Below, in pieces: positions 16,846 through 28,084 of a stretch of DNA of 42,672 nt. The stretch's first letter is position 1. Each line of letters opens with the position of its first letter. Origin of the DNA: Paenibacillus maysiensis (lineage in GTDB: Bacteria; Bacillota; Bacilli; Paenibacillales; Paenibacillaceae). A model generated the notes under the pieces. That model searched no databases. It was not told the origin of the DNA and saw nothing but the letters and a program-made list of their open reading frames with translations. A program made the position numbers and the translations under genes. The stretch is from positions 1-42,672 of the forward strand of contig NZ_ASRY01000223.1 of assembly GCF_000520815.1 (NCBI RefSeq), read 5' to 3'.

Positions 16846-17230
16846 AATCACCACTCCTTAGCGCTGATCAATATGATGGTTAACTACATGCTTAGCTTAT
16901 AAAGTCATAGTTAAAAATGTCCGGGCAATTTTTACTTTATTTATGTCATAAACTTAAAAATACTTCGACGAATGAATGAATAGGTATAAATAAGGACTTC
17001 TACTAACATCTGAAAGTGATTTACAAGATGGAAACTTAAATAGTGATCCTCGTATAAGTCTTTATATTTAATCAAACTTTTTGAAAAAGGAAGAATTGCA
17101 TTGAATAATTCATCTATGAGGACCTTTTTATCCATAGAAAGGATAACTTTGAAGACACATTTCCAAAAAGAATACCATCCATACGATTTAGTCCCTGTGC
17201 TACTCTTTTCCTATCAGTCTACAAACAACA

Positions 17231-17258
17231 AAAAAACCCTTGCTAAGCAAGGGTTTTT
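17231..17258 (-). terminator. Terminator downstream of the tRNA gene
   Basis: AAAACCCTTGCT and AGCAAGGGTTTTT form a symmetrical stem whose minus-strand side ends in a long T-run. It follows the tRNA 3' end by under 10 bases. The stretch 16862-17230 holds no gene that I can support. Confidence 0.85.
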
Positions 17259-17265
17259 GAGGAAA

Positions 17266-17339
17266 TGGGCCCTGAGGGACTCGAACCCCCGACCAATCGG
17301 TTATGAGCCGACCGCTCTAACCAACTGAGCTAAGGGCCC
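17266..17339 (-). tRNA. tRNA with CAU anticodon, probably tRNA-Ile2
   Basis: The 74-base sequence folds as a standard cloverleaf: GGGCCC acceptor stem, D-arm with AGCTCAGTTGGTTAGAGC, anticodon loop CTCATAA, and T-arm with GGTTCGAGTCC. The CCA end is not encoded. The anticodon CAU could mean elongator Met, but the TTAGCTCAGTTGGTTAGAGC D-arm and the GGCTCATAACC anticodon arm match the B. subtilis tRNA-Ile2, whose C34 is changed to lysidine by TilS. An isolated single-tRNA unit with its own promoter and terminator. Confidence 0.9.
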
Positions 17340-17392
17340 TCAAAAAAATCTGTATATTCACGCTACATTTACATAAAACAGCGGCGTTAATT

Positions 17393-17422
17393 AATATACA
17401 ACATTTTCTTGTGTTTCGTCAA
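17393..17422 (-). promoter_or_regulatory. Promoter of the tRNA gene
   Basis: TTGACG (17417-17422) and TATATT (17393-17398) on the minus strand are 18 bases apart, about 55 bases before the tRNA. Confidence 0.6.
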
Positions 17423-17465
17423 TAGTTTTCCGAAAATTTTTCTTTTTTAATTTATTTTTATGAAT

Positions 17466-17630
17466 CTAGGGAATAAATCGAACGCCATAACGTCCTTTGC
17501 GCGAGCGGTACACCTCCACTGCGCGGGGATCGTTGTAGCCGTACATCCAGCCGTCGTGCTCCAGCCTTTTTGCCAGACATCCTGCCTGAAATTTGGTCGT
17601 GTACAGTCTGCCGTAGTAAATCCAATACAT
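17466..17630 (-). CDS. 54-residue orphan protein, Tyr- and Arg-rich
   Basis: A short frame begins at ATG 17630 behind a good GAGGGAG site and ends at TAG 17466. It encodes a 54-residue protein rich in Tyr and Arg/Lys: it opens MYWIYYGRLYTTKF, has a central LAKRLEHDGWMYGYNDPRAV and ends GRYGVRFIP. The aromatic-basic pattern and the ribosome site make it look real, though I do not recognise a named family. It lies between pyrE and the tRNA promoter on the same strand. Its start codon is about 150 bases beyond the pyrE stop, and I saw no clear terminator there, so it could be co-transcribed with the pyr operon. Confidence 0.65.
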   Translation of the reverse strand: MYWIYYGRLYTTKFQAGCLAKRLEHDGWMYGYNDPRAVEVYRSRKGRYGVRFIP

Positions 17631-17779
17631 CCGAACTCCCTCTTTTCACATGATGGTAGGAGTTAGTGTAACCGGATCGAATTCGATTTACACAGCCTGA
17701 GTTATAACAATCTACAACGGTTAGCAACAAGTATGAGTCGCTTTAATAAATGGCCCCGTTGCACTCAATATGCTAAGCC

Positions 17780-18421
17780 TTATTTGCCAAAGGAGGCCGG
17801 GTCCTGACGCCAGGAACGCAGCAGTTCCATCTCTTCCTCCTGAATCGTTCCTTCACGCAAGGCAACGTCCATCAGGGCCGTGTAGTTGGACAAGCTTTGC
17901 AGCTTCACCCCTGCTTCTGCAAAGGCTTGAGTCGCTTTATCCAACTGGTAGCTGAAAATAGCGAGTACAGCTAACGGCTGGGCGCCTGCTTGCTCTACGG
18001 CCTGTGCTGCTTTGATGGAGCTGCCGCCAGTCGAGATGAGATCCTCGATAACAATAACCTTTTGTCCCTCACTAATCCGACCTTCGATTTGGTTCTCTTT
18101 GCCGTGTCCTTTGGCTTTGTCTCTTACATATGCCATCGGCAGATTAAGCTTTTGCGCCACCCAGGCAGCATGAGGAATCCCCGCTGTAGCCGTGCCTGCA
18201 ATGACTTCGGTTTCAGGGTATTGCTCACGAATCACAGCAACGAACGAATCAGCAATCAGCTCGCGCACCTCCGGGTAGGACATGGTCAGGCGATTGTCAC
18301 AGTAGATAGGCGATTTAATGCCGGATGTCCATGTAAAAGGCTGCTGCGGACGCAGCGCTACCGCCTGAATACGTAACAGATGGGATGCAATTTGCTCGGG
18401 TATATTATTTAATGTAGTCAT
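17780..18421 (-). CDS. pyrE: Orotate phosphoribosyltransferase
   Basis: A 213-residue enzyme converting orotate and PRPP to orotidine 5'-phosphate. The PRPP-binding signature is VIVIEDLISTGGSS, and KSPIYCDNR near residue 36 matches the substrate region of bacterial PyrE. Its ATG overlaps the pyrF stop codon by four bases (ATGA), so the two final steps of UMP synthesis are translationally coupled. It is the last recognised gene of the pyr operon. No strong terminator follows directly. Confidence 0.97.
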   Translation of the reverse strand: MTTLNNIPEQIASHLLRIQAVALRPQQPFTWTSGIKSPIYCDNRLTMSYPEVRELIADSFVAVIREQYPETEVIAGTATAGIPHAAWVAQKLNLPMAYVRDKAKGHGKENQIEGRISEGQKVIVIEDLISTGGSSIKAAQAVEQAGAQPLAVLAIFSYQLDKATQAFAEAGVKLQSLSNYTALMDVALREGTIQEEEMELLRSWRQDPASFGK

Positions 18422-19158
18422 ACTTGGATCATCTCCTCAATAATGTGTTCCGCTGCGGCACGTGGGTCTGCTGCAGCCGTAATGGGCCGTCCAACGACGA
18501 TGTAGCTGCTGCCTTGGGCGATAGCTTGTCCGGGTGTCACTACACGTGACTGGTCGCCTGTAGCGCTGCCTACCGGACGTATACCGGGGGTAATCGTTTT
18601 GAAGTCAGGTCCGCATACAGCGCGGATCGCAGGCACTTCCAATGGGGACGCCACTACTCCGTCCAATCCCGCCTCACGAGTCAGTTGTGCGTATCGAACG
18701 ACCACATCCTGTACTGTACCGGGAATGCCTATCTCCTTATTCATGGTTGTCTGGTCCGTACTGGTCAACTGTGTAACTGCTATAATGAGCGGCATGGCAA
18801 GTGAACCGTCTGCCAAAACAGCGGCTTCGGCCCCAGCCTTGGCGGCTGCCATCATATTTCGCCCTCCGGCAGCGTGTACGTTAAACATATCCACACCCAG
18901 GCGGGTGATGCTCTCCGCACCTCCCCGTACGGTGTTGGGGATATCATGCATTTTCAAATCCAGAAATACGGAGTATCCTCTCGACTTTAGCTGCTCTACA
19001 AAAGCTGGCCCTGCACTATAAAACAGCTGCATGCCTACTTTTATATAACAGGGAATACCCTCCAGCTGTTGAATGAGCCGCTCCGCCTGCTGCGCATCTG
19101 GATAATCTAACGCGACCATCAGCCGTCCTGCCATCTGCTGAAATGCTTCGTTCACCAT
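18418..19158 (-). CDS. pyrF: Orotidine 5'-phosphate decarboxylase
   Basis: A 246-residue TIM-barrel enzyme making UMP from OMP. The active-site motif DLKMHDIPNT contains the catalytic Lys and Asp pair, VALDYPD starts the first strand, and TPGIRP and VVGRPIT mark the phosphate-binding end. AAGGGGTG lies ahead of the ATG. It is separated from carB by 119 bases that carry a UUCG-capped hairpin. In Bacillus pyrK and pyrD stand between carB and pyrF; they are absent here. Confidence 0.97.
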   Translation of the reverse strand: MVNEAFQQMAGRLMVALDYPDAQQAERLIQQLEGIPCYIKVGMQLFYSAGPAFVEQLKSRGYSVFLDLKMHDIPNTVRGGAESITRLGVDMFNVHAAGGRNMMAAAKAGAEAAVLADGSLAMPLIIAVTQLTSTDQTTMNKEIGIPGTVQDVVVRYAQLTREAGLDGVVASPLEVPAIRAVCGPDFKTITPGIRPVGSATGDQSRVVTPGQAIAQGSSYIVVGRPITAAADPRAAAEHIIEEMIQV

Positions 19159-19202
19159 CCTGCACCCCTTTTCACGTCAATTCGGGTATATTTGCCCGTG
19201 AT

Positions 19203-19239
19203 AAAGGACATCCGTCAGCCGAAGCTGATGATGTCCTTT
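19203..19239 (-). repeat. UUCG-capped hairpin between carB and pyrF
   Basis: In the transcript AAAGGACATC pairs with GATGTCCTTT and ATCAGC pairs with GCTGA around a C(UUCG)G tetraloop, giving a long, very stable stem. No T-run follows, so it is not a standard terminator. Its place is where pyrK-pyrD lie in Bacillus. Confidence 0.7.
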
Positions 19240-19277
19240 CCTGTACTACTTATTTTTCATCCTCTATTCGTATCGTG

Positions 19278-22200
19278 TTAGTGGCTCAGAACCGGCATGG
19301 ATTCGGATGTAAAGTTAATCGTCTCCAGCATTCTCAGCAAAGCGCGTACGGTATCCAGCGAGGTCATGCAGACGATGCCGTTCTCAACCGCTTCACGGCG
19401 GATGCGGAATCCGTCACGCTCTGGCGTTTTCCCCTTGGTCAGCGTATTGAAGACGAAGTTGGCTTCACCTGTGCGGATCATATCCAAGATGTTCGGGGTT
19501 CCCTCACTCAGCTTGTTGATCGTCTTCACTGGAATGTTAGCCTGCTCCAGCGCAGCCGCCGTTCCACCTGTTGCAATAATTTTGTAGCCCAGTCTGTAAA
19601 AGCCCTGCATCAACTCGACTGCTTCTTCTTTGTCCTTATCCGCCACCGTGATGATGATCGCTCCGGTAGATGGGATTTTCATACCAGCACCTACGAGTCC
19701 TTTGTACAGCGCTTTGGCGTACTGAATGTCGCGTCCCATCACTTCACCCGTCGATTTCATTTCTGGCCCCAGGGTCGGCTCTACACGGCGCAGCTTGGCA
19801 AAAGAGAATACCGGAACCTTGACCGAGACATAATTACTCTCAGGCCATAGCCCTTCTGTATAGCCCGCATCCTTGAGCTTGCCGCCCAAAATGGCCTGTG
19901 TCGCCAGATTCGCCATCGGGATATTCGTGACTTTGCTCAGGAAAGGAACTGTCCGCGAGGAACGCGGGTTGACCTCGATCACATACACCTCGTCTTGATG
20001 AATGACGAACTGGATGTTTACCAGACCGATCGTTTTCAATTCCTTGGCGATGCTGATCGTGATTTCCACGATTTTTTGCTTCAGCTCGTCGGACAAGTGC
20101 TGCGGCGGATACACCGCGATAGAGTCGCCTGAGTGAACTCCAGCCCGTTCCACATGCTCCATAATGCCCGGCACCAGTACCGTATCACCGTCACAGATAG
20201 CGTCAACCTCAACTTCTTTGCCCAGCATGTAACGGTCGATCAGCACCGGATGTTCAGGGTTGATTTTAACGGCTTCTTCCATATACCGTAGCAATTCTGC
20301 ATCGGAGTAGACGATTTCCATCGCCCGTCCGCCGAGGACATAGGATGGACGCACCAGCACCGGGTAGCCCAGCGCCTGCGCAGTTCCTACCGCTTCATCT
20401 ACCGAGATGACCGTGTTGCCTTTAGGCTGTGCAATAGCCAGACGTGACAGCAGCCGCTCAAACTTTTTCCGATCTTCCGCTTCGTCGATACTTTCCAGAC
20501 TCGTACCCAAAATATTCACGCCTGCCGCACTAAGCGGAGCTGCGAGATTAATGGCCGTTTGACCGCCGAACTGGACGATAACGCCAATCGGTTTTTCCTG
20601 CCCGATGACATTCATAACATCCTCGAAGAAAAGCGGCTCAAAGTAGAGACGGTCGGATGTGTTAAAGTCCGTAGATACCGTTTCTGGGTTGTTATTGATA
20701 ATTACTGCTTCGTAGCCTGCTTTTTGAATGGCCCATACCGCATGTACGGTGGAGTAATCAAATTCAATCCCTTGCCCGATCCGAATCGGCCCGGAGCCGA
20801 GTACGATGACTTTCTCTTTATTAGATGGAATCACTTCGTTCTCCACCTCATAAGAGGAATAATAGTACGGCGTAGTGGCTTCAAACTCGGCTGCGCATGT
20901 ATCTACCATTTTATAGACAGGACGCAGGTTGTGACTCAGACGGAACTCACGTACCTCGCGCTCGGTTGTCATGCTACCACCCGGTTGGCCCAGACTGCGA
21001 ACCTCGGCGATGGAGCGGTCCGTAAAGCCATTACGTTTGGCCTGATAGAGTGTTTCGTAGGTCAGTTCGGACTCTTCAGCCATTTTAGCTTCGAACTTGA
21101 CGATGCCCTCTACCTTGTCAAGGAACCACCAGTCAATTTTCGTTAAATCCTGAATTTCCTGCTGCTCCCAGCCACGACGGAATGCCTCAGCTACCAGGAA
21201 CAAGCGCTCATCATCTGCTTTAATCAGGCGCTCCGTGAGTACCTCATCCGACAGTTGATCGGCCCCCTTAAGATGCAGACGATGTACACCGATTTCCAGC
21301 GACCGTACCGCTTTGTGGATGGACTCTTCGAACGTGCGTCCGATAGCCATCACTTCGCCAGTTGCTTTCATTTGCGTGCCCAGCTTGCGGTTGGCAGAAA
21401 TGAATTTATCGAACGGCCAGCGCGGTATTTTGCTCACGATGTAATCCAGAGTAGGTTCAAAGCAAGCATACGTTTGTCCCGTTACCGGATTCACGATTTC
21501 ATCCAGCGTGTAGCCCAGTGCGATTTTGGCAGCCATTTTAGCAATCGGATATCCAGTCGCCTTGGAAGCCAGCGCTGAGGAACGACTCACCCGCGGATTT
21601 ACTTCAATGACATAGTATTGATAGCTGTGTGGATCAAGCGCAAACTGCACATTACATCCGCCTTCAATATTGAGGGCGCGGATAATTTTCAGGGAAGCGG
21701 AACGCAGCATCTGGTACTCGCGATCTGACAGCGTCTGACTCGGCGCTACAACGATACTGTCGCCAGTATGTACGCCGACCGGATCAAAGTTTTCCATATT
21801 GCAGACAACGATACAGTTATCGTTGCCATCACGCATGACCTCATACTCGACTTCCTTCATGCCTGCGATGCTTTTTTCCACCAGACATTGTCCAATTGGA
21901 CTGTAACGCAAGCCAGAGCTTACCGTCTCACGCAGTTCTTCTTCGTTCACACAGATCCCGCCGCCTGTTCCACCCAGCGTATAAGCCGGACGGACGATAA
22001 TCGGATAACCGATTTCGTTAGCAAAATCCAGTGATTCCTCCAACGTTGTAACAATGACGCTCTCAGGTACAGGCTGTTCCAGCTCACGCATCAAATCGCG
22101 GAACAAGTCACGGTCTTCGGCTTTTTCAATCGAAGTCAGCTGTGTTCCCAGCAGCTTGACGTTTTCACGCTCCAGCACTCCGGCACGAGCCAGTTCCACC

Positions 22201-22496
22201 GCCATATTCAGTCCTGTTTGTCCTCCCAGTGTAGGAAGCAGACCATCCGGACGCTCTTGTCGAATAATTTGTGTTACAAAATCAAGTGTAATCGGCTCGA
22301 TGTATACTTTGTCCGCCATGTTCGTGTCCGTCATGATGGTTGCCGGGTTACTGTTGATCAGCACTACCTCGACGCCTTCTTCTTTGAGCGCTTGACAAGC
22401 TTGTGTACCAGCGTAATCGAATTCCGCAGCCTGACCAATCACGATAGGTCCGGAACCAATTACGAGTATTTTTTTAAGTTCTGTATTTTTCGGCAT
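19278..22496 (-). CDS. carB: Carbamoyl-phosphate synthase large subunit
   Basis: A 1072-residue subunit making carbamoyl phosphate from bicarbonate, ammonia (supplied by CarA) and two ATP. It shows the internal duplication of the family: [17 protein letters not shown] at the start of the first half and [16 protein letters not shown] at the start of the second, each followed by an ATP-grasp domain ([12 protein letters not shown] and [12 protein letters not shown]). The last ~130 residues are the MGS-like allosteric domain ([14 protein letters not shown]). The start lies one base after the carA stop. Because it is in the pyr operon it is probably the pyrimidine-regulated isoform; a second, arginine-linked copy may exist elsewhere. 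Confidence 0.97.
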   Translation of the reverse strand: MPKNTELKKILVIGSGPIVIGQAAEFDYAGTQACQALKEEGVEVVLINSNPATIMTDTNMADKVYIEPITLDFVTQIIRQERPDGLLPTLGGQTGLNMAVELARAGVLERENVKLLGTQLTSIEKAEDRDLFRDLMRELEQPVPESVIVTTLEESLDFANEIGYPIIVRPAYTLGGTGGGICVNEEELRETVSSGLRYSPIGQCLVEKSIAGMKEVEYEVMRDGNDNCIVVCNMENFDPVGVHTGDSIVVAPSQTLSDREYQMLRSASLKIIRALNIEGGCNVQFALDPHSYQYYVIEVNPRVSRSSALASKATGYPIAKMAAKIALGYTLDEIVNPVTGQTYACFEPTLDYIVSKIPRWPFDKFISANRKLGTQMKATGEVMAIGRTFEESIHKAVRSLEIGVHRLHLKGADQLSDEVLTERLIKADDERLFLVAEAFRRGWEQQEIQDLTKIDWWFLDKVEGIVKFEAKMAEESELTYETLYQAKRNGFTDRSIAEVRSLGQPGGSMTTEREVREFRLSHNLRPVYKMVDTCAAEFEATTPYYYSSYEVENEVIPSNKEKVIVLGSGPIRIGQGIEFDYSTVHAVWAIQKAGYEAVIINNNPETVSTDFNTSDRLYFEPLFFEDVMNVIGQEKPIGVIVQFGGQTAINLAAPLSAAGVNILGTSLESIDEAEDRKKFERLLSRLAIAQPKGNTVISVDEAVGTAQALGYPVLVRPSYVLGGRAMEIVYSDAELLRYMEEAVKINPEHPVLIDRYMLGKEVEVDAICDGDTVLVPGIMEHVERAGVHSGDSIAVYPPQHLSDELKQKIVEITISIAKELKTIGLVNIQFVIHQDEVYVIEVNPRSSRTVPFLSKVTNIPMANLATQAILGGKLKDAGYTEGLWPESNYVSVKVPVFSFAKLRRVEPTLGPEMKSTGEVMGRDIQYAKALYKGLVGAGMKIPSTGAIIITVADKDKEEAVELMQGFYRLGYKIIATGGTAAALEQANIPVKTINKLSEGTPNILDMIRTGEANFVFNTLTKGKTPERDGFRIRREAVENGIVCMTSLDTVRALLRMLETINFTSESMPVLSH

Positions 22497-22497
22497 A

Positions 22498-23634
22498 TTA
22501 GCGCTCTCCTCTCACTGCGGCGGCGATAGCAGCCTGACGCGGTTGCTTTGGATGATTTCTTTTGTGCTCACGGATCATATCCAGAAAACGGTCAAACAGG
22601 TAGCCATTATCATAAGGTCCTGGTGCAGCCTCCGGATGATATTGCACCGAAAACGCGGGATACTTGGTATGCTTAAGGCCTTCAATCGTTTTATCGTTGT
22701 TATTAATATGCGTCACTTCAAGCTCGGTTCCTTGGATTGAATCCTCATTCACCGTGTAGCCGTGATTTTGTGAAGTAATGAAGCAGCGTCCGCTCTCCAG
22801 TTCCTTCACCGGATGGTTACCACCGCGATGTCCGAATTTCAGCTTCTCCGTATCCGCTCCCGAAGCTAAGGCAAACAACTGGTGTCCCAGGCAAATTCCG
22901 AAGATCGGATATTCCCCTAGCAGTTCAGACACCGTGCGTACGGCATGCGGTACATCTTTGGGATCTCCAGGGCCGTTGGACAACTGAATTCCGTCCGGGT
23001 CCAAGCGGCGAATTTCCTCTGCCGTTGTATCATGTGGAACAACAACCACATCACAATCCCGTTTATTCAGCTCGCGCAAGATACCGCTCTTAGCGCCATA
23101 GTCAATCAGTACGATCCGCTCCCCGTTGCCAGGGCTGCTATACGGATGAGGTGTAGAGGTCAATGGAACCTGATTACGCAGTTCTTCAATCGTCAGGTCA
23201 GCCATCATTTCTTTCAGTTCTTCCACAGGCTGACTGCCTGTCGTCAAAATGCCCTTCATCGTGCCGTGATGGCGAATAATCCGGGTAAGCATGCGGGTGT
23301 CGATGTCGCTAATGCCAATGATGCCATATTCCTTCAGCAAATCGCCCACGCTGTATTGAGCACGCCAGTTACTTGGCGCAGGCTCGTAATGTCGAACAGC
23401 AAAGCCGTGAACATAAGGCCGTACTGATTCAAAGTCATCCCGAGTAATTCCGTAATTGCCAATCAGCGGGTAAGTCATCGTTACGATTTGTCCGCAATAA
23501 GAGGGATCGGTCAGTACCTCCTGGTAGCCTGTAATCCCTGTGTTGAAAACGACCTCGCCTGTTTTTTCACCGTCCGCACCAAATGCTGTGCCTGTAAACA
23601 GCGTGCCGTCCTGAAGCAACAATCTTGCCTGCAT
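22498..23634 (-). CDS. carA: Carbamoyl-phosphate synthase small subunit (glutaminase)
   Basis: A 378-residue class I glutamine amidotransferase that feeds ammonia to CarB. The N-terminal small-subunit domain (about 1-150) is followed by the amidotransferase domain with nucleophile motif [10 protein letters not shown] and the His-Glu pair in [22 protein letters not shown] site lies ahead of the ATG. It is between pyrC and carB, the usual Bacillus order. The C-terminal ~25 residues are basic and Ala-rich. Confidence 0.97.
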   Translation of the reverse strand: MQARLLLQDGTLFTGTAFGADGEKTGEVVFNTGITGYQEVLTDPSYCGQIVTMTYPLIGNYGITRDDFESVRPYVHGFAVRHYEPAPSNWRAQYSVGDLLKEYGIIGISDIDTRMLTRIIRHHGTMKGILTTGSQPVEELKEMMADLTIEELRNQVPLTSTPHPYSSPGNGERIVLIDYGAKSGILRELNKRDCDVVVVPHDTTAEEIRRLDPDGIQLSNGPGDPKDVPHAVRTVSELLGEYPIFGICLGHQLFALASGADTEKLKFGHRGGNHPVKELESGRCFITSQNHGYTVNEDSIQGTELEVTHINNNDKTIEGLKHTKYPAFSVQYHPEAAPGPYDNGYLFDRFLDMIREHKRNHPKQPRQAAIAAAVRGER

Positions 23635-23694
23635 CCCGTCTCACTCCTCTGTATGATTTCCTGCTATAAGGTTCTATTTTTTAGTGGTTTGTAT

Positions 23695-25017
23695 TTATTT
23701 CACTTCGTCAGCAGACCATACCAGTCTGCCGTCTACCCAAGTTTTCACTGGCCAGCCTTTAAGTTTCCAGCCTGTAAAAGGAGTGTTGCGTCCTTTGCTG
23801 GCGAATGTTTGCGGATCAACGGCCTGCTCCTGCTCCAGATCAATCATGGTCAGGTCGGCGGGTGCTCCTTCTTCCAAGCGCCCTGTAGCGAGGCGGAAGA
23901 CACGCGCCGGATCAGCCGTCATACGCCGTACCAGAAAGTCCAGCGTCCATTGTCCGGTAGCTACAAATTTCGTGTACAGCAGCGGGAAGGCCGTTTCGAA
24001 GCCAACGATACCGAAAGGTGCCAGCTCCAAGCCTTTAGCCTTCTCTTCTTCGCTGTGTGCCGCATGGTCGGTCACGATGATGTCGATCGTACCGTCCTCC
24101 AGTCCCTCGATGCAGGCCTGCACATCACGCGGGGAGCGCAGCGGAGGATTCATTTTCCAGTTTGCATCCAGCCCCGGAATGTCTTCATCCGACAATACCA
24201 GATGGTGTGGACATACCTCAGCCGTTACCTTGATGCCAAAAGATTTCGCGTGGCGGATCAACCGCACAGACTGCTCCGTGCTGACATGGCATACATGATA
24301 GTGTGCCCCGGTTGCCTCGGATAGTAAAATGTCCCGTCCGACGTGAATCGCTTCGGATTCGTTCGGAATGCCTTTAAGTCCGTGACGCTTGGCAAATTCG
24401 CCGTCTGTCACCGCTGCTCCTTCAACAAGCGTGTTATCTTCACAGTGAGCAATAACCGGCATATCCAGCGCTTTGGCTCGCGCCATGGCGTCCTTCATCA
24501 TTTGCGCGCTTTGCACCCCGACACCATCGTCAGTAAAGCCGATTGCGCCTGCTGCTTTGAGCGCTTCAAAGTCCGTCAGCTCGCGGCCCAACTCGTTTTT
24601 CGTAATGGCTGCGTAAGGAAGTACCTTGGCAAGCCCGGCGTCCTGCCCCTTTTTCAGTACCAGCTGAACCGTATCCGCATTGTCTGTCACCGGGCGTGTG
24701 TTCGGCATGCAGGCAATCGTCGTAAATCCACCTTTCACCGCCGCGCGGCTGCCCGTTTCAATCGTTTCTTTATATTCAAAGCCAGGTTCTCTCAGATGCA
24801 CATGCATGTCGATTAAACCGGGAATCACCAGCTTGCCTTGGGCGTCGATTTTTTCGACTTGGCTCTCCTGCTCGGATGCCCCTTCTTCCACGAGTAGACT
24901 AACTCCAGCGTCCGCATTTACGATTGCTAGGATTTTTCCGTCCGCGATCAGAATAGATTTCAGTTCAGCTTCGCCCTGTTCGTTCAATACGCTTGCGTTC
25001 ATAATTAATTGGTTCAT
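23695..25017 (-). CDS. pyrC: Dihydroorotase, class I
   Basis: A 440-residue amidohydrolase that closes N-carbamoyl-aspartate to dihydroorotate. Metal ligands are visible in DMHVHLREPG, in AHCEDN, in CHVSTE and in the final TDHAAHSEEEK. The PPLRS motif is also present. Length and motifs fit the Bacillus-type class I enzyme. A GGAGGAAC site lies ahead of the ATG. The spacing to pyrB is 112 bases, the longest gap among the first genes of the operon, and it starts with a short tandem repeat. Confidence 0.97.
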   Translation of the reverse strand: MNQLIMNASVLNEQGEAELKSILIADGKILAIVNADAGVSLLVEEGASEQESQVEKIDAQGKLVIPGLIDMHVHLREPGFEYKETIETGSRAAVKGGFTTIACMPNTRPVTDNADTVQLVLKKGQDAGLAKVLPYAAITKNELGRELTDFEALKAAGAIGFTDDGVGVQSAQMMKDAMARAKALDMPVIAHCEDNTLVEGAAVTDGEFAKRHGLKGIPNESEAIHVGRDILLSEATGAHYHVCHVSTEQSVRLIRHAKSFGIKVTAEVCPHHLVLSDEDIPGLDANWKMNPPLRSPRDVQACIEGLEDGTIDIIVTDHAAHSEEEKAKGLELAPFGIVGFETAFPLLYTKFVATGQWTLDFLVRRMTADPARVFRLATGRLEEGAPADLTMIDLEQEQAVDPQTFASKGRNTPFTGWKLKGWPVKTWVDGRLVWSADEVK

Positions 25018-25113
25018 CTAAAAAGTTCCTCCGCTCAGGTTTTCTGCAACTTTTGCCGCTGCTTGTTATGCTTTGCTTTAACCGTTACCAATGCTAGTTC
25101 CGCGATCCTGCTG

Positions 25114-25129
25114 ACAGCTTCTACAGCTT

Positions 25130-25139
<10 letters not shown>
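25114..25139 (-). repeat. 9-base tandem repeat spanning the pyrB stop codon
   Basis: The unit AAGCTGTAG (minus strand) occurs twice in full plus a partial third copy (AAGCTGT). The first copy codes the final Lys-Leu-stop of PyrB, and the second repeats the same codons in frame after the stop. Confidence 0.9.
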
Positions 25140-26625
<1,486 letters not shown>

Positions 26626-26661
26626 TTATGTTCCCTTCAGACCTGGTCCCGTGTTCGGATA

Positions 26662-26828
26662 CAAAAAAGACTCCTTGCCCAAGTTTGGCAAGGAGTCTCG
26701 TATGAACAGTCTTCCACCGTTCTCCGATCTCTCGGATACACTGAAGACATACCGCCGCAGCGGATGCACTGATCAGTGATCCATTCACGTTACCTTGCCA
26801 GCCTCACGGGACTGATTTAAAGGTGCTA
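26662..26828 (-). promoter_or_regulatory. PyrR-binding leader and transcription attenuator
   Basis: The minus-strand leader contains CAGTCCCGTGAGGCTGGCAA (within 26793-26814), the conserved PyrR binding loop, flanked by pairing ACCTT/AAGGT. Downstream, GACTCCTTGCC and GGCAAGGAGTC (26669-26697) form a terminator stem followed by TTTTTT. The arrangement matches the Bacillus pyr attenuators: UMP-bound PyrR stabilises the first structure and lets the terminator form. I see only this one copy in the operon. Confidence 0.92.
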
Positions 26829-26908
26829 TTCAGGATTTTCTTTATCCAGCTTCTCATAGTGAAAGATGGCAAGCCATCTTTTGGACAAAGTTCATCGCAA
26901 CTACAAGA

Positions 26909-26937
26909 AGTATGACAGATTGAAAATCACGTGTCAA
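26909..26937 (-). promoter_or_regulatory. Sigma-A promoter of the pyr operon
   Basis: TTGACA (26932-26937) and CATACT (26909-26914) are 17 bases apart on the minus strand, about 100 bases before the PyrR binding loop. A perfect AAAGATGGC/GCCATCTTT hairpin at 26864-26883 lies early in the transcript. Confidence 0.8.
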
Positions 26938-27034
26938 CACCTGTTCAACCGGAGCCACCGGAAGCACTTAAATAATTATACATCTTTTCTGTATAATTAT
27001 CCATAGTTGTTTTTACATATACCTTGCCCAATAA

Positions 27035-27063
27035 CAAAAAATAACCGCCATTTAGGCGGTTAT
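27035..27063 (-). terminator. Terminator after the lspA-pseudouridine synthase pair
   Basis: ATAACCGCC and GGCGGTTAT form the stem (27041-27063) and a run of T follows on the minus strand. It separates this unit from the pyr promoter. Confidence 0.85.
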
Positions 27064-27111
27064 GCTTAATCATTATTCAGGTTTGTGAATACGAATGCAA
27101 TTTGTGATGGT

Positions 27112-28083
27112 TTACCGACTGCGTAAGGATGCCAATACATCTTCCATATCGGGAGGAATCGGCCTGCTGAACTCCATGTACTCTCCAGTGGTGGGATGCT
27201 TAAAACCCAATACCGCGGCATGCAGTGCCTGACCGTCCATTCGGACCCCTTTGCTACGTCCATACATCGGATCACCGACCAACGGGTGCCCAATAAATTT
27301 CATGTGCACACGGATTTGATGCGTGCGCCCTGTTTCCAGTTGAAGTTCCAGCAAGGTGTAATCCCCCAAACGCTCAATCACGAGAAAATGGGTAACTGCA
27401 TGCTTGCTGTTGCGCTCTGTCACAGTGAACAATTTGCGGTCCCCCGAATCACGCCCGATGGGAGCATCTACCGTTCCCTGATCATGACTTAGATGGCCGT
27501 GAACCAGCGCTATATATTTGCGAGTGACACTGTGGTCCTTGAGCTGCGCTGCGAGCGAGGCGTGAGCCTGATCATTTTTGGCCGCCATCAGCAGTCCTGA
27601 TGTATCCTTATCAATACGATGGACGATACCAGGACGCAATTCTCCGTTAATGCCGGAAAGATCATGACAGTGATACATGAGCGCGTTGACCAGTGTTCCC
27701 GAAGAGTGTCCCGGTGCAGGATGTACAACCAGACCACGTTGCTTGTTAATGACAATGACGTCCGAATCCTCGTAAACAACATCCAGCGGAATATTTTCCG
27801 GTACAATATCTACACTCTCCGGCTCAGGTACGGATAATGAAATTCGATCACCTTCAGCCAGCTTATAATTCGCCTTGATCGCTGTGCCGTTCACCAGCAC
27901 CCGACCGTTCCCGATCCACAGTTGAATCTGGGAACGGGACACATCCTTCATTTCTTCGGCGATATATTTGTCTATACGCGTTTTGGCATCCCCTGATTCC
28001 GCTGTCCATTCCAGGGATTCACCCTCAAGTTCGTCCTCATAAGACAGACCTGTGGCTTCGCCGTTTTCGTTTACTTCTTTCAT
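27112..28083 (-). CDS. ylyB: RluA/RluD-family ribosomal pseudouridine synthase
   Basis: A 323-residue enzyme expected to convert uridines of 23S rRNA to pseudouridine. An S4 RNA-binding domain covers about residues 35-95 (TRIDKYIAEE to GRVLVNG). The catalytic domain has the family motif GIVHRIDKDTSGLL with the essential Asp, and later RTHQIRVHMKFIGHPLVGDP. AAGGGA fits the ATG at 28083, two bases after the lspA stop; a longer frame from 28116 would overlap lspA and lacks a ribosome site. The order lspA then this gene, just ahead of pyrR, matches ylyB of B. subtilis. The target position is not known from sequence. Confidence 0.92.
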   Translation of the reverse strand: MKEVNENGEATGLSYEDELEGESLEWTAESGDAKTRIDKYIAEEMKDVSRSQIQLWIGNGRVLVNGTAIKANYKLAEGDRISLSVPEPESVDIVPENIPLDVVYEDSDVIVINKQRGLVVHPAPGHSSGTLVNALMYHCHDLSGINGELRPGIVHRIDKDTSGLLMAAKNDQAHASLAAQLKDHSVTRKYIALVHGHLSHDQGTVDAPIGRDSGDRKLFTVTERNSKHAVTHFLVIERLGDYTLLELQLETGRTHQIRVHMKFIGHPLVGDPMYGRSKGVRMDGQALHAAVLGFKHPTTGEYMEFSRPIPPDMEDVLASLRSR

Positions 28084-28084
28084 G

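Noticed and set aside
16941..17135. 64-codon minus-strand frame beginning MDKKVLIDELFNAILPF
   Set aside because: The residue pattern looks protein-like, but there is no ribosome site at the ATG and no partner context. At most it is a relic; I could not support it as a gene.
17101..17328. 75-codon plus-strand frame across the tRNA
   Set aside because: It runs antisense through the tRNA terminator and most of the tRNA, so it is a by-product of those structures.
19143..19850. 235-codon plus-strand frame opposite carB
   Set aside because: Antisense shadow of the carB 3' end. It also crosses the UUCG hairpin and has no ribosome site.
23488..24324. 278-codon plus-strand frame opposite carA and pyrC
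   Set aside because: It is antisense to two unmistakable enzymes, has no ribosome site, and reads as low-complexity Ser/Arg/Cys-rich sequence.
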